Source: Tubiluchus corallicola | Lineage: Eukaryota > Priapulida > Priapulimorpha > Priapulimorphida > Tubiluchidae | NCBI GenBank assembly: GCA_030141605.1 | Contig: JAQGDQ010001576.1 | Span: forward strand, 1-34,084 | Length of the DNA stretch: 34,084 bases | Reading direction: 5' to 3' | Part shown: piece by piece, positions 1 to 10,276 of the stretch | Position numbering within the stretch: position 1 is the first letter of the stretch | How the letters are laid out: each line of letters opens with the position of its first letter | Notes under the pieces: model-generated | The model's input: the letters and a program-made list of their open reading frames with translations, nothing else | Database searches by the model: none | What the model was told of the DNA's origin: nothing | Translations under genes and position numbers: made by a program

Positions 1-124
1 CCGCTGTGAATCCAAAAATCACTTTTCGAAGACAAAAGCAACGCATTTTTAGAGCAGATTTAGCCAGCTGAAGTGCAAAAACCTGATCTGATAACATACC
101 TCTTTGAGTGAAGTTGAACTGCAT
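1..124 (-). CDS. Carbohydrate sulfotransferase-like, 5' end only (copy C)
   Basis: This is the inverted counterpart of the first 41 codons of the gene at 7960-9042. The ATG is at 124-122, with a second in-frame ATG at 46-44 (the probable true start; see 7960-9042). It covers the N-terminal cytoplasmic part and the first residues of the transmembrane anchor, then leaves the window, so whether this third copy is complete cannot be seen. Its 5' flank is the same LINE as in the other copies, so any promoter must lie in the short stretch between the LINE and the ATG. Confidence 0.6.
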   Translation of the reverse strand, partial: MQFNFTQRGMLSDQVFALQLAKSALKMRCFCLRKVIFGFTA

Positions 125-249
125 TTGGTGAGCAGATTTGAACTTCTTCTACGATAATTATGAATGAATAGATTCTCTTCGTGACATGAGCAGCATTATA
201 ATATTAAGTCAACTTTATCCAAAATCCTGAGTTTTCACAAAAAATTGTT

Positions 250-2029
250 AACCAAAAGTTTGAAATTATTGTTGGTGACATTAACGTGACGTGTGCCTAT
301 TACTTTCAAACAAAATCGTAAGCATTTTCAATTTTGCACCAATTTCTTCTTTGCGAAATTTTGTGATGTGCGCTGTTCTAGAGAACATCCATTAGCAATA
401 ACGAATAACTGCAAAAAACAACTCTATAACGTAATGGCGCTGATAAATGGTGCTTTAATAAGTACATTGAAATACGTTAAAAAACAATATAAAGTGATTT
501 TATCCAGCTATGAGTTCTTACTTGCATGTAATTGCGTATAGACAAAAAACTTTATATTATGCTCAAAAATTACCTTAATGCCCAAAAAAGCTGACAAAAG
601 CAACAATGTACAAATGTTACTAGTTCATGGACAAGAATATGAATTGTTTTTGGAAAATATGGAAGAAACGATATTGTCCAAAAAATGTAAAGTACACTAA
701 TAAGCTTAATGATTGTCAAGGATGAATCTTTGAAGACAGATGTACTTACTAAACTAACTAATTATTCTGAGAGCTCGTTCTATGACTGTACTGTTAGTGT
801 AGATGAAATATATGCCATGATACAAACCATGAGCAAAGGTAAATCAGCAGTCTATGATCAAATATATGCTGAACATTTGTTATATGCTCGTAGAGTATTA
901 TCACTGTACATAGCAATGCTGTTTAATCTTATATACAGACACTATTACGTGCTAAATGATTTTGGGAAAGGAATAATTATACCCCTTGTTAAAGAAAACA
1001 ATGGCGACCTAACAGATTTCAATAATTATCATGCAGTTGCACTAACTGCCAGTATCCAAAATTATTTGAATCTGTTTTACTGGCAAAGTTCGGTGATTGC
1101 TTAGAAAGTGACGAATTACAATTCGGTTTTAGAGTGGAATCAAGTTGCAGTCGTGCCATACGTACCATAAAAGAAACTGTAAATTTTTTCACCGCAAGAA
1201 ATAATCCTGTATATGTCGCATTTATAGATGCCTCCAAAGCTTTTGATAGAGTACTGCACAGAGGGTTGTTATATACTAAACTTATGGGTTGCGTCAAATG
1301 GCAAGATCAGTATAGTACACAGTTTTGTATAGAAACAGGTGTCAAGCAAGGAGGTGTAGTATCACCGATTTTATATGCTGCATATACAGACGACCTTATA
1401 CGTTAATTGCGTTCAGCTGGTTATGGTTGTTATGTGGCAGATATTTTTGTAGGCACTGTCATGTATGCTGATGACATTGCCTTGTTGTCAGGGTCATGTA
1501 GACACGTGAAATGCTTAAAATCTGTGAAAAATATGGTGTAGAATGGGTTTCTCATTTGATCCTAATAAAACATGGCTTCTTTATTTTGGCAAAAGCTTTA
1601 CTGGAGAGGTTGTAATCTGTTTTTGCGGTAAACAGCTGATCTGGAAACAGACAGTAAAGCATTTGGGATGCGATATTTTGACAAGTGATGTTTTCTATTG
1701 ATGTTTCAAGGATAAAAAGAAAATTTATTGGTCCCGTGAATAATATTCTCTGAAGTATGAGCCATAATCGTAATGACATAGTAGCTAAAACTCTAATCAA
1801 TACATATTGTCTACCCATTTTATTATACGGATGCCAAATTGCGGGTATATCAAACAATGAAGTTAATGCCATCAGTGTAAAATGGAACACTGCTTATAGA
1901 AAAATATTCGATTTTAGACAAAATGTAAGCGTCAAATTGTTAAATTAAACAAAAATGTAAAATTAAAGGCTAAAAATATCATTTAAAGATTATGTTTTAA
2001 GATACCTATTATAGCTCCTTCCAACACTG
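250..2029 (+). mobile_element. Broken LINE reverse transcriptase (CR1/L2/Jockey type), copy C
   Basis: Non-LTR retrotransposon pol remnant read on + in several frames. In order: a piece around 293-541 typical of the linker before the RT; RT fingers/palm around 709-1104 ending near a 'GKGIIIPLVKEN' motif; palm with 'AFIDASKAFDRV' and 'GVKQGGVVSPILY' at 1134-1406; YADD-type catalytic motif near 1466-1485; thumb/connection 'LPILLYGCQ' at 1757-1948. A TAA at about 1404-1406 interrupts the frame between the GGVVSP block and YADD, and there are further frame changes. The 3' end is missing because the inverted copy stops at 2029. No intact endonuclease domain is present. Confidence 0.85.
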
Positions 2030-4074
2030 GCTATTATTAGCTTCAGGAAAGGGAGCCATGCATGCAGGATCTCCAGGAAATAAAACTGGTAAGTCTAGGC
2101 TAGCTTTCTGGTCATAGTAGAACTGTTGTCTGTTCTTTTCTTCTCCAAATTTTCTTTGAATATCTTGCATATCATAGGTCTGAGGTTTTAGCAATTCAAC
2201 TGATGTGGAATTTTAGTTCTCAGCCTCCTAGACATTAGAAGTTGACACGGAGACAAGCCACAGCTTAAAGGTGTAGTACGGTAATCAAGCAAAGCATACT
2301 GTTTATCCTCACATTTCTTCCATAAACTTTTGACAATTTGCACCCCTCTTTCCGACTGTCCATTTGACTAAGGATACATTGGCAAAGAAGTCACATGTCT
2401 GATACCATACTCTTCATGAAACTTATCAAACCCATCGAACTATACTGTTGTCATTATCAGTACTTCTGGTATTCCATGTCTGCAAATCTGATTCTTCAGC
2501 TTATCAATAACACACGAGCTAGTCATGTCTTCCAACTGTTCTACTTCAATGTATTTTGAAAAATAATCCATTGTAACAAAGTAGTGCTTTATTACCATTC
2601 AAACAAATTAGATGCTAAATCCATCCATGGAGCTTCTGGTGTCTTAGTTGCACATAAGGGCTCTTTTGTTTTTGATTGTTTTGATATGTGTTGCATAAAT
2701 CACAGTCACCAATCTATTCTTCAATTTGTGCCGACATGCCTGGCCAAAACAACAAATCACGTGCTTTCTTTTTACACTTTACAATTCCCATGTGAGTGTT
2801 GTGCACTTGACGCAACATGTTTTTCTCATGCTTGGCGGAACTACAATACGTTGACCTTTGTAAACCATACCATCATACACAGCAAAACTATCTCTGTCTT
2901 TCCAAAAAGGTCTAACTAAATGTGGAACTTCTTTACAAGTGTCTGGCCAACCATTTAATATCATTTTGTACAACTCATATAATTCATTTGCTGTTGTCCC
3001 CTGAAACTGTTTGTATCTGTCTGGTGCCACTGATATGTGCTGTACCATATTAACATACAGTTTTATTTCCGGAGCTACATCTGATGAGTTAGCACGACTT
3101 AGCATATCACCTATCACTACTTCTTTGCGTGGTTTGTACATCATTTTAATATTGTACGGCTGTAATTTAAGGAGCATAGATTGTAGTCTCATCGGTGCTG
3201 ATGATAATGATAACGGAAAATAATTTGCAATGGTTTATGAACATTTTCTACTCTGATCTCTCTACCGAAAATGTAGTAGTGAAATTTGCTACAACAATGC
3301 ACAATGGACAACATTTCTTTGTGTCAATCTTTGTTCTCCTTCACTCATTATTCTAGATGTGTAGGCCACAGGTTGACCGTCTTGCAGCAAAACACCCCCA
3401 ACTGCATAACTACTTGCATCACATTGGATCACTTGCTGGTGTTTGGGATCATGCACTGCCAACACTGGAGATTTACATGCCAGATATTTGAGTTTCTGGC
3501 AACTTTCCATTTGAGGTTTGTCCCAGTGAAACAGAGTTTTGTCTCTTATTATTTCCCTTAGTGGTGCATTTATTTCACTTAGTTCAGGAATAAATTTTCC
3601 TAGATACTGCATAAAACCTAGAAATCGTCGTACATCTTCCTTGCATGTGGGTGCAGGCATTTCTTGTGCTACTCTTACTTTGCCTGAATCTGCTCTTACT
3701 CCTATAGCATAACCACATGACCGTCATACTTAACTTCAGCTGGCATTTATAAAAAAATTATTTTAGGTTCCATTCACTAGTTTTTACATAGTTAGGTCAT
3801 GATGTTCATTGTCTGTACCAGCTACTATGGCATCATCCATGATTGCACGTGCTCCATCAATATCTTCAACCATTTTATCCATAATTCTTTGATAAATTTC
3901 CAGTGCTGACTTAACACCAAAAGGAAGCTTTAGCCATCTATAGCTTCCTAATGGTGTATTCATTGTGATCAAAAGACTGCATTCATAATCCAAAGGAATT
4001 TGGAGACAGCCCGACTTTGCATCCACAACAGAGAACACTTTTGCATCGGGCATTGAAGATTTGGATGTCTTCAA
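2025..4074 (-). mobile_element. Broken Ty3/gypsy pol (RT-RNase H-integrase), copy A
   Basis: Read on - from 4074 down: RT palm with 'FSVVDAKSGCLQIPLD', 'LPFGVKSA' and an MDD catalytic box (4074-3784); RT connection/RNase H start with 'RFLGFMQYLGKFIPELSEI' and 'QCDASSYAVGGVLL' (3660-3289); RNase H end 'VVIGDMLSRA' and integrase zinc-binding region (3192-2779); integrase core with 'DYFSKYIEVE' and 'SNGQSERGVQIVKSLW' (about 2600-2230). An in-frame TAG lies at 2370-2368 just before SNGQ, the region of the second catalytic Asp is frameshifted, and domains sit in different frames. The C-terminal piece (2194 down) is cut by the fold-back junction at 2025-2029, so its last residues come from inverted LINE sequence. 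Gag and protease are not seen. Confidence 0.9.
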
Positions 4075-4285
4075 TCCTCTAAGAAGTCTTCTAGGAGAAC
4101 CTCTGTTTCCCGAGAAGTCCTCTTTCCTCTACAAGTCTTCTGTCTTCTAGGAAGTCCTGTAGGGAATCAGTAGGAAGACCTTTGTCTTCTTGGAAGTCCT
4201 CTGTCCTTTTGGAAGTCTTTTATCCTCCAGGAAGTCATCTAGGAAGACATTTGTCTTCAAGAAAATTCCTGTCCTTCAACAGGTC
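4075..4285. repeat. Degenerate GAAGTC/TCTTC minisatellite, copy A
   Basis: A run of imperfect roughly 20-25 base units built around 'ctaggaagtcctctgtcttc'-like words. It abuts the 5' truncated end of the gypsy RT, so the gypsy element ends here. The run is AG/TC-biased with no reading frame of interest. It recurs at 12736-12946 with almost no change. Confidence 0.75.
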
Positions 4286-4428
4286 ATCTGCCCTATAGAA
4301 CATGTCAGCCATTACTGACAATGTGGAAAAAAATCCAAAATACGAATCAATGGATAACAATCATAACATAAGTGAGGAAAAAGTAAATGCGAGTGTTGTA
4401 AAGTATTCCAATAAATAATCACATGAAC

Positions 4429-4430
<2 letters not shown>

Positions 4431-4502
<72 letters not shown>
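4431..4502. repeat. (AAT)n microsatellite, copy A
   Basis: About 72 bases of uninterrupted AAT repeats. The counterpart in copy B (13091-13143) is shorter and has an AAC interruption. The length difference is a main source of the offset change between the duplicates. Confidence 0.95.
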
Positions 4503-4504
<2 letters not shown>

Positions 4505-4693
4505 ACTTAATTTTTTGGAAAAATTCCTTGTAAAAAAATAACGCATATGTGTTTAAATAACTGAAAAAGAAATGCAAAAACAGAGAAGAGCAGTTAATTT
4601 ATGTCAGTGCTGAAAAGTAAAAAGACATTTAGTTCACACCCATTTGTCTATCTCATTTAGTTCACCGTTAACAGTTTGCTTAGTTCGACAGTA

Positions 4694-4990
4694 TCAATTC
4701 AATTCAATTCAATTTTATTTTCTCAATAGCAGTTTAAATTCGACATAATTATTGAGTAGCAGAAATGTATATTTAATCTAGTCAAATTTTTAAATAGTAA
4801 GCTAGAAATTCTTGAGAATTGAATACGAGGTTACATTGTGAATAATAACAATGGTTATACAATATGCATAAATTTATGGCAAAACAGATACAGTGACGTA
4901 AAGATGCAATACAAAAAATCAATAAATATCTCATATCAAATGAAAGCAAAAAAAAACAAACTAAATTCTTCAAGGTAAGCAAAAATTGTC
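4694..4990 (-). mobile_element. Probable LINE 3' end with (TTGAA)n tail, copy A
   Basis: On - this reads as an AT-rich 3' region ending in 'AATAAAATTGAATTGAATTG' at about 4713-4694. A short pentamer tail after an AATAAA-like signal is characteristic of several LINE 3' ends. Upstream on - (4982-4782) is a short Cys/Tyr-rich open stretch that I cannot assign. The call rests on the tail alone. Confidence 0.45.
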
Positions 4991-5914
4991 AAATAATAAA
5001 GTGATTATAACAAGCAAAACACAATTTAACTTAAGATAAAAAGAAGTTATCACAAGCAAAGCAAAAGAGAATTCACCTTTGGGCAAAAATTATATCACAC
5101 AAAAGCAACAAAATCAAACTCAAGAGCAAAAACAAAATTCAGTTTAAAGCAAAACATATACTAAGCAACAGTAACCAAAATCAGGGCAAGGCGAAACTAA
5201 AAAGTCAAAACAAGGCTAGAACAAAATATATAATTTGGCGAACAGAATTTATGGGATGCAACTTTCAATCCAAAAGCAAAGCAGAGTAACCGAATATATT
5301 CATGCAATAAATAAAACTTTCTGAATACGGGTACTTATATCCAAGTAATTCCTTCTTAAGGGGCACTGCCTTAGGTTCTACGGAGCATTGCTATAGTTTT
5401 GATGTTAGTTGTACTAATAATGAGGATGTATTGTCGATCTGTGCTTGTAATACATCCTTTTGTTACTTGCCCTGTGCATAACCTTTGTTCTGAAAAGCAT
5501 GCAGCGAAGCCACCTGAATGTTCAAGTAGGCAAAGCCAAGGTCAGCTACCTTTGCTACCTGCTACTTCGCAACATTCCGCTTCCCAAGCCTAGCGTGAGT
5601 ACTTGGGGCATGTCTAATATTGATTTTCTTTCAGGGCACGCGGCTAGCAATCCAAATGCAGCATTGGGCACGCGAGTTAGTCCAAGTAATCAAAATTTTG
5701 GGCAAAATATTTTTGTAATAAATTGTCATTTTGATTTTATTATTCGGATTCGGTTTTGGTTTGGCATTGACTTAGTTGAGACATGTCGCACGGTGTAGGT
5801 CGCGGGGCCATCCGTCCTGCCTCCATTAAAAGCGGAGAGCAGTCCAATATGATGGTTTTTTATCAATGGAAATATATTGTTTTCGATTAGCCAACTATGA
5901 TTCAATCAATATAC
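4991..5914. other. Unassigned segment of the duplication, copy A
   Basis: AT-rich, with many 'AAGCAAAA'-like words up to about 5350, then a more GC-balanced stretch (5340-5830) conserved between copies A and B. The latter has short + frames at 5399-5593 and 5460-5798 with no family I recognise. A GTGAGT...TTTCTTTCAG pair at 5595-5634 would make a 40-base intron, too short to believe. On - no gag or protease motif was found, although its position upstream of a gypsy pol makes a decayed gag or LTR possible. Confidence 0.4.
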
Positions 5915-7885
5915 AATTATTATTATTAGTTTATTTCGTATAAAAATATACAGCTTACAAAGATAAAGATATCAGTAAAGAAACGTATCTACAGAAATTC
6001 AACTTTATAATAACAACTCATTGTAGCACCCTTATAATTATATTACAGTATACAGTGTTGGAAGGAGCTATAATAGGTATCTTAAAACATAATCTTTAAA
6101 TGATATTTTTAGCCTTTAATTTTACATTTTTGTTTAATTTAACAATTTGACGCTTACATTTTGTCTAAAATCGAATATTTTTCTATAAGCAGTGTTCCAT
6201 TTTACACTGATGGCATTAACTTCATTGTTTGATATACCCGCAATTTGGCATCCGTATAATAAAATGGGTAGACAATATGTATTGATTAGAGTTTTAGCTA
6301 CTATGTCATTACGATTATGGCTCATACTTCAGAGAATATTATTCACGGGACCAATAAATTTTCTTTTTATCCTTGAAACATCAATAGAAAACATCACTTG
6401 TCAAAATATCGCATCCCAAATGCTTTACTGTCTGTTTCCAGATCAGCTGTTTACCGCAAAAACAGATTACAATCTCTGCAGTAAAGCTTTTGCCAAGATA
6501 AAGAAGCCATGTTTTATTGGGATTAAATGAGATAATCCATTCTACATCATATTTTTCACAGATTTTAAGCATTTCACGTGTCTACATGACCCTGACAACA
6601 AGGCAATGTCATCAGCATACATGACAGTGCCTACAAAAATATCTGCCACATAACAACCATAACCAGCTGAACGCAATTAACGTATAAGGTCGTCTGTATA
6701 TGCAGCATATAAAATCGGTGATACTACACCTCCTTGCTTGACACCTGTTTCTATACAAAACTGTGTACTATACTGATCTTGCCATTTGACGCAACCCATA
6801 AGTTTAGTATATAACAACCCTCTGTGCAGTACTCTATCAAAAGCTTTGGAGGCATCTATAAATGCGACATATACAGGATTATTTCTTGCGGTGAAAAAAT
6901 TTACAGTTTCTTTTATGGTACGTATGGCACGACTGCAACTTGATTCCACTCTAAAACCGAATTGTAATTCGTCACTTTCTAAGCAATCACCGAACTTTGC
7001 CAGTAAAACAGATTCAAATAATTTTGGATACTGGCAGTTAGTGCAACTGCATGATAATTATTGAAATCTGTTAGGTCGCCATTGTTTTCTTTAACAAGGG
7101 GTATAATTATTCCTTTCCCAAAATCATTTAGCACGTAATAGTGTCTGTATATAAGATTAAACAGCATTGCTATGTACAGTGATAATACTCTACGAGCATA
7201 TAACAAATGTTCAGCATATATTTGATCATAGACTGCTGATTTACCTTTGCTCATGGTTTGTATCATGGCATATATTTCATCTACACTAACAGTACAGTCA
7301 TAGAACGAGCTCTCAGAATAATTAGTTAGTTTAGTAAGTACATCTGTCTTCAAAGATTCATCCTTGACAATCATTAAGCTTATTAGTGTACTTTACATTT
7401 TTTGGACAATATCGTTTCTTCCATATTTTCCAAAAACAATTCATATTCTTGTCCATGAACTAGTAACATTTGTACATTGTTGCTTTTGTCAGCTTTTTTG
7501 GGCATTAAGGTAATTTTTGAGCATAATATAAAGTTATTTTGTCTAGACGCAATTACATGTACGTAAGAACTCATAGCTGGATAAAATCACTTTATATTGT
7601 TTTTCAACGTGTTTCAATGTACTTATCAAAGCACCATTTATCAGCGCCATTACGTTATAGAGTTGTTTTTTGCAGTTATTCGTTATTGCTAATGGATGTT
7701 CTCTAGAACAGCGCACATCACAAAATTTCGCAAAGAAGAAATTGGTGCAAAATTGAAAATGCTTACGATTTTGTTTGAAAGTAATAGGCACACGTCACGT
7801 TAATGTCACCAACAATAATTTCAAACTTTTGGTTAACAATTTTTTGTGAAAACTCAGGATTTTGGATAAAGTTGACTTAATATTA
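5915..7885 (-). mobile_element. Broken LINE reverse transcriptase (CR1/L2/Jockey type), copy A
   Basis: Same element as copy C but with its 3' end. Read on -: linker piece 7791-7543, RT pieces 7374-6979 and 6949-6677, YADD box near 6622-6605, connection 6325-6134, then an AT-rich 3' region ending in a TAATAATAAT-type tail near 5930-5915. The TAA between the GVKQGGVVSP block and YADD (about 6679-6677) is present in all three copies, so the element was dead before duplication. Remnants of an endonuclease C-terminus ('GDIN', a damaged 'SDHVPI'-like word near 7795-7850) suggest it extends to about 7.85-7.9 kb. It lies head-to-head with the sulfotransferase, leaving under about 200 bases for the gene's promoter. 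Confidence 0.87.
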
Positions 7886-8083
7886 TAATGCTGCTCATGT
7901 CACGAAGAGAATCTATTCATTCATAATTATCGTAGAAGAAGTTCAAATCTGCTCACCAAATGCAGTTCAACTTCACTCAAAGAGGTATGTTATCAGATCA
8001 GGTTTTTGCACTTCAGCTGGCTAAATCTGCTCTAAAAATGCGTTGCTTTTGTCTTCGAAAAGTGATTTTTGGATTCACAGCGG
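6053..8083 (+). repeat. Inverted-repeat partner of 1-2029
   Basis: Right arm of a roughly 2-kb inverted repeat with a 4-kb spacer (2030-6052). It spans most of the LINE and the first 41 codons of the sulfotransferase. The match continues to the window's first base and so probably further. Such an arrangement could extrude as a large hairpin and is also a common assembly problem. Confidence 0.93.
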
Positions 8084-9042
8084 TTTGTTTACTAACATTA
8101 TTAATCGCCTACAAAATAAAAGTTTTGAGTCTCGGTGAGCGCAAGTTCATTACTTTCGGTGAAAATTCAAAGCTTTTCACATCTAATGCACGTTCAGGAG
8201 ATATTTGGCAATATTTGTCATCATACGCAGACGACTACAGACTACAGACATACACAGAGAGACTGGAGCTGATTGATAAAGTCTGCAAGAAAAAGAACAT
8301 TTCTGCTGCTGTTGAGTCCAATTTGAAATATATTATAGTTAATGATAAGTATAAATTGCTGTATTGTCATATTCCAAAGATTGCTACAACTACATGGAAA
8401 CGAATCTTGACGGCTTTGGAACAAAACCGAGAAATGAAGAGCATTCGTGCAATGGAAGCACATTATAAACAAAACGAGAATCATCTTGGAAAGTATTCTC
8501 AAGCAGAAAGACAGTTCCGTTTGAGCAGTTATTTTAAGTTTCTCTTTGTGCGACATCCTTTGGATAGAATTGTCTCAGCGTTTCAAGATAAAGTTAATAG
8601 ATCGTCAAACGTCCCTGATGTGCAAAGATACTTGAATGCAAGCAAGACTTATCACGACAAAATTCAGCTTCAACAAGGACGAAGTGTTGACATGAAGAGA
8701 TTCAACGAATTTATTTTGTTTTTGTTGGACAAATCTTCTCGTTCACCTAAAAATCAAAGACATATAAATGAACATTGGAGATCTTATATAACTCTGTGTA
8801 ATCCGTGTGCCATACATTACGATTTTCTCGGAAAATACGAAACCATTCAAGAAGACGCCAATTTTGTCTTTAATGTATTAAACGTAAGTAGAAAAGGTGT
8901 GAAATGGCCTAGTAAAGAAAGGTCAAATCAATTAAAGTATTCGTATCAAAATTACTTTCAACATGTTGCAACTGATGTCTGTAAAAGATTGTGCCAACTT
9001 TACGCCTATGATTTTAAGTTATTTGATTATAATTGTCGGTAA
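7960..9042 (+). CDS. Carbohydrate sulfotransferase (HNK-1ST/CHST8-14 family, Sulfotransfer_2)
   Basis: Single-exon gene, 360 codons from the first ATG. The family transfers sulfate from PAPS to hydroxyls of Golgi glycans (GalNAc, GlcA or chondroitin). Seen here: a basic N-terminus, a membrane anchor at residues 35-51 (VIFGFTAVCLLTLLIAY), a stem, the 5'-phosphosulfate loop 'CHIPKIATTTWKR' at 136-148, the 3'-phosphate site 'FVRHPLDRIVSAFQDK' at 196-211, and the family's C-terminal block 'HWRSYITLCNPCAIHYDF' from 272 with 'GKYETIQEDA' after it. Length is normal for the family. Three ATGs (codons 1, 10, 27) are in frame; Met27 gives the short cytoplasmic tail usual for type II Golgi enzymes and may be the real start (8038). 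A dead LINE lies immediately upstream, head-to-head. The acceptor cannot be deduced from sequence. Confidence 0.93.
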   Translation: MQFNFTQRGMLSDQVFALQLAKSALKMRCFCLRKVIFGFTAVCLLTLLIAYKIKVLSLGERKFITFGENSKLFTSNARSGDIWQYLSSYADDYRLQTYTERLELIDKVCKKKNISAAVESNLKYIIVNDKYKLLYCHIPKIATTTWKRILTALEQNREMKSIRAMEAHYKQNENHLGKYSQAERQFRLSSYFKFLFVRHPLDRIVSAFQDKVNRSSNVPDVQRYLNASKTYHDKIQLQQGRSVDMKRFNEFILFLLDKSSRSPKNQRHINEHWRSYITLCNPCAIHYDFLGKYETIQEDANFVFNVLNVSRKGVKWPSKERSNQLKYSYQNYFQHVATDVCKRLCQLYAYDFKLFDYNCR

Positions 9043-9780
9043 GAAAGTGCGAATATTGACAGCAAAATCGATAATTTGGATGAAATTATGGAATTTTAAT
9101 TATTGCTCTACCGCCATGTGAAAATTCAAACACTGATTTTTTTTTTTGTATTATCGGGCCCACATAAATTCAAAATTGCTGATCTTTCTCCTTTCTACAT
9201 TGTTGCAATGTTTCCCTAATGAAAACCAAGAGGAAGAGAGTAACATATTAGAGTAAACATTGCGAAACTTCACATTAGTGTCGCGGATTCTCGCGAATGA
9301 GATGAACAGAATTCCTGAACAACGGTTCAACGGTTCCTACAGTTGTGCAAATTTTAGGCTGTAATTTTTGCATGAGTTAATCCTTGGTAACTCTTGTTTC
9401 AAACTGAAGTTATAAATTTCGTCAATACCTCTGTACAGGCGACCACTTGTGATATCTACAAGTTGCATCATAATTATAACCTCGTTGGTTCATTTTCTTT
9501 TTCTAATCGTTATGTGCTAGTTTGGGTTCGTTTTTTATGTGACAATTTAACGCTTATAGACTGAAAGTAAATTTGTGCTTATATTTGCGGCTTGTTTCAT
9601 TTTATTGCCTTTTCCTGTATATACATAGTTTGCATGATTGTTTTTTACGTCAAAGTTTATTATCTTTGCAATTATATACTGTTTTCATGAACATGCTGAC
9701 AGATATGCACAAATGATGTGTTTATTACCATAATTATCCACAAGTAATATGGGTAACCTTTTGGTACAAGATTCTACATC
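9043..9780. other. 3' flank of the sulfotransferase; no gene seen
   Basis: AT-rich non-coding sequence present once in the window. The first few hundred bases should hold the 3' UTR; I see no convincing AATAAA close to the stop. The part next to 9780 may be a gypsy 3' LTR on - (see 9781-9806): on that strand it has a TATATAA-like word and AATAAA words, but no second LTR exists in the window to define its far end. Confidence 0.4.
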
Positions 9781-9806
9781 TATGACTACATCTCCCTTTT
9801 TCTCAA
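9781..9806 (-). other. Candidate gypsy polypurine tract and 3' LTR start (copy B element)
   Basis: On - the sequence reads 'gagaaaaagggaga' (about 9804-9791) followed directly by 'TGTAGTCATAG' (from 9790). A purine tract abutting TGTAG is the usual 3' LTR boundary of Ty3/gypsy elements. It lies about 470 bases downstream of the integrase C-terminal stop at 10277, a plausible distance. The interval 9807-10276 has no recognisable gene. Without a 5' LTR the boundary is unproven. Confidence 0.45.
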
Positions 9807-10276
9807 AGCGGTACAATCTTATTAACCTCAAAACGTAATTTAAATGTCAACTTCCAAGTCTACTACATTAAATACGAAAGTGTGTCAATTACAAAACTTC
9901 AGCAAAGCTTCTTCCACAGTTTCACTACATTCACTTCTGCATAATTTGCCGAATTAGCTTAGGACACAAAAGAAAGGGAACTTTCTAATTTACAGTTCAA
10001 TAGTAGCTATGATATGGTACAGAAAAGCAACAATTCCAGCAATACAATGGAATGAACTTAATTTTCATTTAACTATGACTGTGAGGAGTACTCAAACAAA
10101 TCACGAATGCACGTCTGCTGCAAACAGTTACACACTGAACTTTTAGAAACCAAATTTACAGATTAACTTTGTACTTCATACTAGTCTACAACCATTTGAC
10201 TTCTTTAGCAGATAAGTGCTAATGCAATATGCACAAAATTTGAACTTGTGAACAGGAAAACACAAGTAACTTGCAG

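Larger units (their letters stand above)
1..2029 (-). repeat. Inverted partial copy (copy C) of 6053-8083
   Basis: This block is the reverse complement of 6053-8083. Base 1 pairs with 8083 and 'ccaacactg' at 2021-2029 pairs with 6053-6061. It holds the 5' end of the sulfotransferase gene (1-124) and most of the broken LINE. Identity by eye is very high, apart from a patch at about 1536-1611 (roughly 7 differences including a 1-base deletion) and the patch matching 7520-7630, where C agrees with copy B rather than A. The match stops at CACTG, beyond which the sequence continues as the gypsy part of copy A. The block runs off the left edge. Confidence 0.93.
2025..8231 (+). repeat. Segmental duplication, copy A
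   Basis: Direct repeat of 10686-16868. The offset is +8661 up to the AAT microsatellite, then +8638, then +8637. Identity is essentially complete for kilobases; differences fall in two patches (about 4081-4815 and 7520-7630) plus an isolated one near 8120. The left edge is the CACTG fold-back junction. The right edge is only the point where copy B was cut, inside sulfotransferase codon 91; copy A continues through the whole gene. Confidence 0.95.

Noticed and set aside
3075-3100. CTGATGAG word as a hammerhead ribozyme core
   Set aside because: No matching GAAA segment or stems around it; the word lies in gypsy pol coding sequence.
2584-3561. Open + frames at 2584-2919, 3011-3223 and 3286-3561 (and counterparts in copy B)
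   Set aside because: They lie antisense to clear gypsy RNase H and integrase residues and match nothing themselves.
4361-4546. Poly-leucine frame on -
   Set aside because: It is the translation of the AAT microsatellite.
5595-5634. GTGAGT...TTTCTTTCAG as an intron joining two + frames
   Set aside because: A 40-base intron is below the usual splicing minimum, and the joined frame stops soon after without a known domain.
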